From Ornithinibacillus xuwenensis (GTDB taxonomy: Bacteria > Bacillota > Bacilli > Bacillales > Amphibacillaceae), in the NCBI RefSeq assembly GCF_039614845.1, contig NZ_JBDIML010000004.1, positions 62,001 to 126,000 on the forward strand: a stretch of DNA of 64,000 bases. The letters run 5' to 3'. The notes beneath the pieces were generated by a model. The model was not told the origin of the DNA. It made no database searches and worked only from the letters and a program-made list of their open reading frames with translations. The position numbers and the translations under genes were made by a program. Position 1 is the first letter of the stretch. Every line of letters begins with the position of its first letter. This document shows, piece after piece, positions 54,731-61,858 of this stretch.

Positions 54731-56296
54731 ATGAATGAAGAACTAATAATTTATATGCTGATGATTGTCTTTGCGGGAGCTTTAAGTTTGTTATTATGTA
54801 TCTTTTCTCATATTAAATTGAAGGATACTCCAGGTGTACGACCGTATAAGATCGTTACATTATTGTCGGCAATTTTTACGTTTTCGTATGCATTTGAATT
54901 AGCAAGCGGTACGCTAGAAGAAATCAAATTCTGGTTGGGTCTGGAGTATTTAGTGATACCCTTTATCCCAGGCTTTTTATTATTAATGTGCTTGGAATAT
55001 GTAGGCATATCATTAAGAAAAAAATACATAGTATTTCTATTTATTGCGCCAATCATAACGGTTTTTACCCACCATACAAATGAGCTCCATCATCTTTATT
55101 ACGAGTCTGTTGCATTACAACGTGATGCCCCATTTCCAATTGTTGAGCTAACGTATGGCCCGTTCTTTTATGTGCATTCTTTCTATCTATTTCTTTGTTT
55201 GGCAATTAGTATTACCATTTTACTGATCCAGTTAAAGAAGTCGTTGTTCTGGTTTCGAATACAAATTATAACGATGGCGGCTGGATTGTTTTTACCAATT
55301 GTAGCAAATTACTTTTACTTGAATCATCATAGTCCTTACGGGATTGATCTTGGACCGGTTTCTATGAGCCTGTCCTTTATCCTCCATGGTGTGGCACTAT
55401 TCTCCTTTCAAATGTTTAACATTATTCCAATAGCAAGAGACAAAGTGTTTGAAAGTATGCTTGAAGGGGTTATTGTCTTAAATCAAAACGATGCCATTGT
55501 GGATTTCAATCAAGCAATTCTACCGGTGATGCCGATGTTGAGTACAACTTCTATCGGAAAGCCGATCCGAAAGGTTCTTGCTAATAAGAAGAAGCTTTTG
55601 GAAATAATCGATAGTGGTGAACAATCGGATTATGAATGCATGGTTTGCGCGAAGCGATCACATTATCAGATTCGGTTTTCCCCAGTGATGAAGGAAAACA
55701 GGATGATTATTGGCAAAATCATTACATTTATTAATATAACAGAGAGAGTTGAGCTGCAGGAGAAGCTAACAATGCTTGCGAGCTATGATGGCTTGACACA
55801 GGTGTATAACCGAACGTATTTTATGGATCAATCGGAAAAACGATTAGCAGCTATGACAGACAAAGGAAAAGATGCAGCACTACTCCTGTTTGATATCGAT
55901 CATTTTAAAAGGATAAATGATACATACGGACATGAAGCAGGAGATAAGGTCCTTTGTCATATTGCAAATATCGTGAAAAATAGCTTGCGATCAACTGATT
56001 TAATTGGGCGTTATGGTGGTGAGGAATTTATTATTTTCTTGCCAGAAACTAGCCAGGAGGATGCCGTTGATCTAGCTGAAATAATTCGAACTAGAATTTC
56101 CGAAAGTAATGTCTTTATTTATGAGAACAATATTCATGTAACTTCGAGTATAGGGATTTCGCAGATTAACACGGCATCCGATAACCATTATGAAGCAATT
56201 AAGCTTGCAGTTAGAAAGGCAGATCATGCCCTTTATGCAGCGAAGAGAAGTGGTCGGAACAACGTTCAAGTGAATGAGGAATTAGAGTTTGTTTAG
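54731..56296 (+). CDS. Diguanylate cyclase with 7TM sensor and PAS domain
   Basis: 521 residues: seven membrane helices of the histidine-kinase-type 7TM sensor (about 1-225), a PAS-like domain (about 235-345; VFESMLEGVIVLNQNDAIVDFN) and a C-terminal GGDEF domain (about 355-521). The active site reads GGEEF at 429-433, so it should make cyclic di-GMP, and an RxxD inhibitory site (RSTD) lies exactly five residues upstream, so product inhibition is expected. ATG 54731 is preceded by GGAG; the TTG four codons earlier overlaps it. The ligand of the 7TM part is unknown. Confidence 0.92.
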   Translation: MNEELIIYMLMIVFAGALSLLLCIFSHIKLKDTPGVRPYKIVTLLSAIFTFSYAFELASGTLEEIKFWLGLEYLVIPFIPGFLLLMCLEYVGISLRKKYIVFLFIAPIITVFTHHTNELHHLYYESVALQRDAPFPIVELTYGPFFYVHSFYLFLCLAISITILLIQLKKSLFWFRIQIITMAAGLFLPIVANYFYLNHHSPYGIDLGPVSMSLSFILHGVALFSFQMFNIIPIARDKVFESMLEGVIVLNQNDAIVDFNQAILPVMPMLSTTSIGKPIRKVLANKKKLLEIIDSGEQSDYECMVCAKRSHYQIRFSPVMKENRMIIGKIITFINITERVELQEKLTMLASYDGLTQVYNRTYFMDQSEKRLAAMTDKGKDAALLLFDIDHFKRINDTYGHEAGDKVLCHIANIVKNSLRSTDLIGRYGGEEFIIFLPETSQEDAVDLAEIIRTRISESNVFIYENNIHVTSSIGISQINTASDNHYEAIKLAVRKADHALYAAKRSGRNNVQVNEELEFV

Positions 56297-56323
56297 TGTA
56301 TTGATAAAATCGAGTATAATTTT

Positions 56324-56371
56324 GAAATAGGGATTTGAATGAGACCTAACTCATTAATCCCTATTTTTTTA
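56324..56371 (+). terminator. Terminator of the diguanylate cyclase gene
   Basis: Stem AATAGGGATT/AATCCCTATT with an inner AATGAG/CTCATT part, ending in seven T. Confidence 0.92.
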
Positions 56372-56470
56372 TCTAGATTCCTTCTTAACACTTACTCGTT
56401 AGAAATTTTTTCAACAAGTATTTTAAGCGCTACTTGGGGATTATATAGTGTGTGTATAAGGAGGAACAAT

Positions 56471-57796
56471 ATGTCACAGTCAAACAAAGAAGAAAAAAAT
56501 ATGAAATGGTGGCAATTATCTTTATTTGGGGTAGGCTGTACGATTGGTACGGGTTTCTTTTTGGGTTCAAGTGTAGGTATTCAGCAAGGCGGTCCATCAC
56601 TTGTAATCGCAATTATTTTGGCTGGAGTCACTACTTATATTGTTTTTGATGCATTAGCTAGATTAACGGCGAATCATCCTGAAAAAGGAGCGTTTCGTGC
56701 CTATGCGAAGATGGCCTATGGCCACTGGGCAGGCTTTAGTGTTGGATGGATTTATTGGTTCTCTGAAATATTAATCATGGGCAGTCAGCTTACTGCGCTA
56801 TCTATTTTCTCGAGGTTTTGGTTTCCGACTATGCCCTTATGGCTTCTTGCTCTAGGCTATGCGGTGCTCGGACTTTTCGTATTACTAGTAGGCGCGAAGA
56901 AATTAAGTAGTATTGAAAATATTTTTGCGGTTATGAAGCTTGCCGCTATTATCATGTTTATTGTCATCGCAGCAGCATTTGTTTTTGGACTAGTTAAAGG
57001 AGTTAATCAGCTACATACGCCAACAAGTATAAAGGAGTTCTTTCCGACAGGATTCCTTGGGTTTTGGTCGTGCTTAATTTTTGCTTTTTATGCTTTTGGA
57101 GGAATTGAGGTAATGGGTCTGATGGCAGTTCAGTTAAGGGAACCAAAAGAAGCCCCGAAATCAGGTAAGGTGATGATTCTATCACTTGTTACCATATACA
57201 CCTTAGCACTTGCTTTAGCGCTTTTATTAGAACCTTGGGATGGATTTAATACAGATAAAAGTCCATTTATTACAGCATTGAAGGACTTTGATTTAGGATT
57301 TGTTCCGCATCTATTTAATGGTGCATTAATCATTGCAGGTTTTTCCACCATGGTTGCGTCTTTTTATGGGGTGACAACTATTCTGGTTTCACTTGCACAG
57401 GACGGGGATGCTCCTGCTGTATTTGCAAAAGAAGGAAGGTTGGCTGTACCTATACCTTCCTTGGTGTTACTGATTGCGGGTATTGCTGGGTCCATTATTA
57501 TGTCGCTCCTACTTCCAGAGAAGATCTATACCTATATCACCACAGGTGCCGGGTTAATGCTGCTCTATAATTGGTTATTTATTATTTTATCTGCTAAAAA
57601 GCTTCAAGAAGTTAATGTGAAAGAGCAAATAAAATACTATTCCGGCATAGCACTTTTGATAGCAGGTATTAGCGGTACATTGCTTGATAAGACAAATCGT
57701 CCTGGATTTTTTATTAGTGTAGGGATTGTTGGCATAATTGGGATATTTGTGTTCTTTTTGAAGAAAAGGTGGAGCCAGGATACGCAGGCATCCTAA
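56471..57796 (+). CDS. Amino acid permease (APC superfamily)
   Basis: 441 residues with twelve membrane helices. The first helix carries GVGCTIGTGFFLGSSVGI, the APC consensus of AAT-type permeases, and helix 6 region FAFYAFGGIEVMGLMA is the substrate-binding unwound helix. The amino acid carried cannot be told. ATG 56471 follows AAGGAGG; the frame is open upstream through the preceding terminator, which is not coding. Its stop codon overlaps the convergent LysE-type gene by 4 bp, with no terminator between. Confidence 0.9.
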   Translation: MSQSNKEEKNMKWWQLSLFGVGCTIGTGFFLGSSVGIQQGGPSLVIAIILAGVTTYIVFDALARLTANHPEKGAFRAYAKMAYGHWAGFSVGWIYWFSEILIMGSQLTALSIFSRFWFPTMPLWLLALGYAVLGLFVLLVGAKKLSSIENIFAVMKLAAIIMFIVIAAAFVFGLVKGVNQLHTPTSIKEFFPTGFLGFWSCLIFAFYAFGGIEVMGLMAVQLREPKEAPKSGKVMILSLVTIYTLALALALLLEPWDGFNTDKSPFITALKDFDLGFVPHLFNGALIIAGFSTMVASFYGVTTILVSLAQDGDAPAVFAKEGRLAVPIPSLVLLIAGIAGSIIMSLLLPEKIYTYITTGAGLMLLYNWLFIILSAKKLQEVNVKEQIKYYSGIALLIAGISGTLLDKTNRPGFFISVGIVGIIGIFVFFLKKRWSQDTQAS

Positions 57797-58422
57797 TTGT
57801 TGGTTAATAACAAGACACCCTGCCAGCCAAAATAAACCCCAAACCCAATAAGTGCTACCCCTGAAATGACTGCGATACTTGTCAGTACGCGGTCATTTAG
57901 TATTTTACGAAATCCACTTGAAACGAGAGCCATAATAATATCCCACGTTAATAAACCGATAAAAATTGCGCAGCTATATAAAATTAAGGCACTGCTTTCA
58001 TAATTAGTGGCCGTTTTAGCCAGTACGGAACCATAAATACCTAACCAAAACAGGATGGTTAATGGATTTGTTATCGACATGATAAATCCGGTGAAAAAAG
58101 ACTTATATAATGGTTCAACACTCCGACGATTACTGGCTTTTATCTCCTTAGCGCTGAACATGCTTTCTATTCCGGTGTAAATTAATACAAATCCCCCGAA
58201 CAGCCATAAGAACGTTTTTATAAAGGGTGTATCGATAACATGTACAACTCCTAAATATACAATTAACATATAAAATGCATCTGCTGTAACAGCGCCAAGG
58301 CCGACAAACCACGCTGGGAAAAATCCTCCTTTAATACCACGATCCAATTGGGCAGCATTTACTGGTCCAATTGGTGCTGCAAGTGATAGGCCTAATAGAA
58401 TATAACTAATGAACACACCCAA
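57793..58422 (-). CDS. LysE/RhtB family amino-acid exporter
   Basis: 209 residues, about six membrane helices. N-terminal LLGLSLAAPIGPVNAAQL is the LysE-family signature, with GLGAVTADAFYMLIVYLG and SITNPLTILFWLGIYG further on. Family members export lysine, threonine or homoserine lactones; substrate unknown. TTG 58422 is chosen since GGAG lies 8 bases upstream; the GTG at 58431 overlaps that site. It runs tail to tail into the amino acid permease, an importer-exporter neighbourhood. Confidence 0.87.
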   Translation of the reverse strand: MGVFISYILLGLSLAAPIGPVNAAQLDRGIKGGFFPAWFVGLGAVTADAFYMLIVYLGVVHVIDTPFIKTFLWLFGGFVLIYTGIESMFSAKEIKASNRRSVEPLYKSFFTGFIMSITNPLTILFWLGIYGSVLAKTATNYESSALILYSCAIFIGLLTWDIIMALVSSGFRKILNDRVLTSIAVISGVALIGFGVYFGWQGVLLLTNN

Positions 58423-58573
58423 CTCTAACACTCCTTTAATTTTACAATGTATCTATTTATGTCTATTCAGAAGGGGAGGCTTGTACGACAAAGAATTCTT
58501 AATGTACACACGTTGTTTTGTAGATAAAATGAAATCAATTGGGCATTTTATTCAATAAAGGAGGAGGTTATGT

Positions 58574-58729
58574 ATGATTAATCGAGACTTTGATGAGCTG
58601 GTCAAATACCAGAAGAAAGAGAAAACAGATTATCTAGGTCATGGTGAACGTGCTGAAAATTTGGATCCCAAAACAAATAATCGTAAGGTTTCCAATGAAA
58701 ACCCAGGGGCAACTGGACGAGAAGTATAA
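58574..58729 (+). CDS. Small hydrophilic protein, 51 residues
   Basis: Starts at ATG 58574 behind the very strong AAAGGAGGAGG site and ends just before a T-rich tract and a terminator. The product is strongly charged, with Lys/Glu in its middle (KYQKKEKTDYLGHGERAE) and ending NENPGATGREV. It has no membrane segment and no Cys. I do not recognise the family; a small spore or stress protein is possible from size and composition. The strong ribosome site and dedicated terminator support a real gene. Confidence 0.7.
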   Translation: MINRDFDELVKYQKKEKTDYLGHGERAENLDPKTNNRKVSNENPGATGREV

Positions 58730-58758
58730 GGTTTTCTTTTTTTCATAATATGATGAAG

Positions 58759-58797
58759 AAAGCTCACATTTTCTAAGTGAAAATGTGAGCTTTTTTG
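58759..58797 (+). terminator. Terminator of the 51-residue protein gene
   Basis: Stem AAGCTCACATTTTC/GAAAATGTGAGCTT, 14 perfect base pairs, followed by a T-run. Confidence 0.93.
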
Positions 58798-58936
58798 GTA
58801 CATAGCTTTATTTGTTTTCCTCATTCCCAATTAAGCTAAGTTTCGTTATAATAGGAAAGTATGTATTTCTTTCAAACTGTAAAGATTGATGCTAAGTGCA
58901 TTTAAATAAGAAGAGAATTCGAGGGGAGGAGCAATC

Positions 58937-60337
58937 ATGACAACGACAAAGAAAGAGACCTATATCACAGAAATTCGTGATTTAGATAAAAGAGGCTCTG
59001 GTCGTGCAGTTGTTTGGCGTGATGTTGGACAGGTTAACCCAAGAAAATTGAAGTTAACAATCCCACAAACACTACCAGGTGAAAAAGTACGTGTAACCGT
59101 TGAACAGCCAGAGCGTAAACGTACGAAGGTAATGCCGGAAGAAATCGTGGAGGCACACCCTGAACGAGTTGGTCCTGATTGTCCACATTTTGAGCGCTGT
59201 GGAGGATGTGTATGGCAGCATTGGCAGTATTCAGGACAATTAACTGAAAAGACGAATCATGTTAAAAAAGTAATCGAAGACGAGGGCTTTGATCCGAGTT
59301 TAGTTCGCAATACAATCGGAATGGAAAACCCGTGGCATTATCGAAATAAAATGGAATTTACCTTTGCGAAGGATGGTTCACTAGGTTTACATGAGCTAGG
59401 AAACTTCCGCAAAATAATATCCTTGGAAACCTGCTTAATTGCTGGAAAGGATATGGTAGAAGCAACAATGGAGGTAGCAGATTGGGCGAAGAAACATGCT
59501 TTATCCGGATATGATAAGGATAACCATGAAGGACTTCTTCGACATTTAATGGTACGACAATCATTTGCTACTGAAGAGATAATGCTTGGACTATTTGCAA
59601 CAGAAGGACCAGAAGGAGAGTTATCTTCTGCAGCACAAGATTTAGCAGAAAGAATTCGTGAGAAATTTCCTAAGGTGAAAAGCTTGCTATGGCTTGAAAA
59701 CAGAGATTGGGCTGACCGTACGCAATCTGAAAACACACATGTCTTAGCAGGTCGTGATTTTATTTATGATGAGATGCTAGGTTACCGTTTTCGTATCTGG
59801 TTCGATACTTTCTTCCAAACAAACCCAACACAAGCACAAAAGCTTGTTGAACTGGCATTAGAAATGGGTAAGCCGAAGGAAACGGAAAAAATGATTGACT
59901 TATTCTGTGGAGTTGGAACATTCTCCCTACCATTTGCAAGTCGAGTAGGAAAGCTTGCTGGTATTGAGATTGTGGAAACCTCGATTGAATCAGCAAAACG
60001 TAATGCCAAGGATAATGGCATATCGAACACGTATTTCCTAGCAAAGGATGCTAGACGTGGAATTGATGAAGTATTAGAAAGCTTCGGTATACCAGAGCTT
60101 CTACTTCTTGACCCACCTCGCTCTGGAGCCGGTGGAAAGGTTATGCGTCGTATCGGTCGTTCACAGCCTGAACGAATTGTCTACGTATCTTGTAATCCTG
60201 ATACATTTGCAATCGATATTAAGGAATTGGAACCGTTTGGCTATGAGTTAAAAGAAGTGCAGCCAGTAGACTTATTCCCACATACGATGCATGTGGAGTG
60301 CGTAGCTATTTTAGAGTTAAAACAAAATAATAATTAA
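58937..60337 (+). CDS. 23S rRNA (uracil-C5)-methyltransferase family protein (copy 2, YfjO-like)
   Basis: 466 residues with the same plan as the enzyme at 44145: TRAM-like N-terminus (about 8-70), Fe-S cysteines CPHFERCGGC near 78-87 and a fourth in LETCLIAG near 160, SAM fold DLFCGVGTFS near 323, DPPRSGAGG and the nucleophile in YVSCNPDTF. B. subtilis also has two such genes, yefA and yfjO; YfjO's target is not clear to me. GGGGAGGAG precedes the ATG. Confidence 0.9.
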   Translation: MTTTKKETYITEIRDLDKRGSGRAVVWRDVGQVNPRKLKLTIPQTLPGEKVRVTVEQPERKRTKVMPEEIVEAHPERVGPDCPHFERCGGCVWQHWQYSGQLTEKTNHVKKVIEDEGFDPSLVRNTIGMENPWHYRNKMEFTFAKDGSLGLHELGNFRKIISLETCLIAGKDMVEATMEVADWAKKHALSGYDKDNHEGLLRHLMVRQSFATEEIMLGLFATEGPEGELSSAAQDLAERIREKFPKVKSLLWLENRDWADRTQSENTHVLAGRDFIYDEMLGYRFRIWFDTFFQTNPTQAQKLVELALEMGKPKETEKMIDLFCGVGTFSLPFASRVGKLAGIEIVETSIESAKRNAKDNGISNTYFLAKDARRGIDEVLESFGIPELLLLDPPRSGAGGKVMRRIGRSQPERIVYVSCNPDTFAIDIKELEPFGYELKEVQPVDLFPHTMHVECVAILELKQNNN

Positions 60338-60368
60338 CAGTCGAGCTTGAAGCAGATAAGTATCCTGT

Positions 60369-60400
60369 AAAACCCTTCCTTAAGGAAAGGGTTTTTTTTG
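60369..60400 (+). terminator. Terminator of the second rRNA methyltransferase gene
   Basis: AAAACCCTTCC/GGAAAGGGTTTT stem followed by a T-run of eight or more. Confidence 0.92.
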
Positions 60401-60440
60401 TTTTTACTATGGCATTAAATAGTTGATTCACTTTGATGGG

Positions 60441-60500
60441 TTGACAATTGTATGTATCTTTCATAAAATATGAATGTATTCATAAATGAATTGATTCATT
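60441..60500 (+). promoter_or_regulatory. Promoter with two tandem TetR-type operators
   Basis: TTGACA (60441-60446), 17-bp spacer and TAAAAT (60464-60469) are followed by two palindromes, ATGAAT-GT-ATTCAT (60470-60483) and AATGAAT-TG-ATTCATT (60485-60500), with centres 16 bp apart. They cover the transcription start, as expected for autorepression by the TetR regulator encoded next. Confidence 0.85.
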
Positions 60501-60518
60501 TTTATTGGAGGTTTTATC

Positions 60519-61154
60519 ATGGCGGGTTTACGTGAGGATAAGAAGAGACAAACACTTTTACGGATTATGGAGTCGGCTAAACATATATTTTCTCAAAAAG
60601 GTTTTCAACAGGCATCAATGATTGAGATTGCTAAGGAAGCGGAAGTGGGAACTGGAACAATTTATAATTACTTTCCTTCAAAAGGAGCCTTGCTACTTCG
60701 TATTTTTTCCGAAGAGGCTGAACTAATACAAAAGAATGATCAACATTTTTGGTTTACGCATCTTTCTGAAGTCGGTGTTGTTGATAAGATTATTCAATTC
60801 CTTCATCAGTTTACAGAGTTTTTTAGTCACTATCCAAAAGCGTTTTGGCGAGATCTTTTTCATGTGATGACGGAGGAAGTAGAAGAAAGTATTCGCCTAC
60901 GTGATGGATTATTTGGACTTGATGAGCAGGTGATGGAACTGATCAAATCAATGATTAAAAGTGAAGAGGGAAGTTTTTTATTTCCTGTTAACGCAGAGGA
61001 AGCTTCCTATGCAATATATGGAGCAGTCTTGACAGATACAATGCTTTATATTTATAACGAGTCGATGACAAATGAACAGTATAAGGAACAAATTACACGA
61101 CATATCCAATTTATTTTTGCAGGGAAAATTAACCAGAGAAATGGGGAATCGTGA
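60519..61154 (+). CDS. TetR/AcrR family transcriptional regulator
   Basis: 211 residues. The N-terminal helix-turn-helix (about 10-58) reads RIMESAKHIFSQKGFQQASMIEIAKEAEVGTGTIYNYFPSKGALL across its length, the standard TetR pattern; the C-terminal ligand domain is not family-specific. First gene of an operon with an ABC ATPase and an FtsX-like permease, joined by TGATG-type overlaps. It probably represses the operon through the two upstream palindromes; the inducer is unknown. Confidence 0.92.
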   Translation: MAGLREDKKRQTLLRIMESAKHIFSQKGFQQASMIEIAKEAEVGTGTIYNYFPSKGALLLRIFSEEAELIQKNDQHFWFTHLSEVGVVDKIIQFLHQFTEFFSHYPKAFWRDLFHVMTEEVEESIRLRDGLFGLDEQVMELIKSMIKSEEGSFLFPVNAEEASYAIYGAVLTDTMLYIYNESMTNEQYKEQITRHIQFIFAGKINQRNGES

Positions 61155-61858
61155 TGAGTAGTATTGTGAAAATAGAAGCTATAAACAAAAGCTATCAAAG
61201 TGGAAACTCTTTCTTCCAAGCATTATCAAATGTCAGTTTACAAGTGGAAAAAGGGGAGATTGTAGTTGTTTTAGGGCCATCTGGTTCAGGGAAATCAACG
61301 ATGTTAAATGCTATTGGAGCAATTGATGAGGTTGACTCAGGTAAAATATGTATTGATCAGCAAGATATTACACAGTTTAACAATCATCAGCTTGTAAACT
61401 ATCGAAGAGAAGAAATCGGATTTGTTTTTCAAATGTATAATCTCATTCCTAACTTAACTGTTTATGAAAATATAGAATTGACTGCGAATATTTGTAGCAA
61501 TCCACTGCCAATTCAAGAGGTGATTGATGCTGTAGGATTGAATGGCATGGAGGACCGTTTTCCACGGGAACTTAGTGGTGGTCAACAACAACGTGTTTCG
61601 ATTGCTCGTGCTGTCGTAAAGACTCCGAAATTATTACTTTGTGATGAACCAACTGGAGCTTTAGATTCAAATACATCAAAAGAAATCTTAAATCTAATTG
61701 AGAAGATTAACAAGGAATATAACACAACGGTACTTATTATTACTCATAATCAGGCTATAAGTGAAATGGCAAATCGGGTGGTTACGCTCAAGGACGGTAA
61801 AATTGAATCCGATGTTGTGAATGAACATATTAAATCAGCTGAAGGGATTGAGTGGTGA
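61154..61858 (+). CDS. ABC transporter ATP-binding protein (MacB/LolD type)
   Basis: 234 residues. Walker A GPSGSGKST (Lys47), Q-loop in FVFQMYNLIPNLTV, signature LSGGQQQR, Walker B LLLCDEPTGALD and the switch His in IITHN are all intact. The QMYNLIP block is typical of ATPases that partner FtsX-like permeases. ATG 61154 shares one base with the TetR stop and follows GGGGAA; a GTG one codon earlier is the alternative. It powers the permease encoded next. Confidence 0.93.
   Translation: MSSIVKIEAINKSYQSGNSFFQALSNVSLQVEKGEIVVVLGPSGSGKSTMLNAIGAIDEVDSGKICIDQQDITQFNNHQLVNYRREEIGFVFQMYNLIPNLTVYENIELTANICSNPLPIQEVIDAVGLNGMEDRFPRELSGGQQQRVSIARAVVKTPKLLLCDEPTGALDSNTSKEILNLIEKINKEYNTTVLIITHNQAISEMANRVVTLKDGKIESDVVNEHIKSAEGIEW

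Noticed and set aside
56339..56470. N-terminal extension of the amino acid permease
   Set aside because: These 44 codons cover the preceding terminator and leader; the AAGGAGG site places the start at 56471.
59338..59736. 132-codon minus-strand frame inside the second rRNA methyltransferase gene
   Set aside because: Antisense shadow of catalytic-domain coding sequence.
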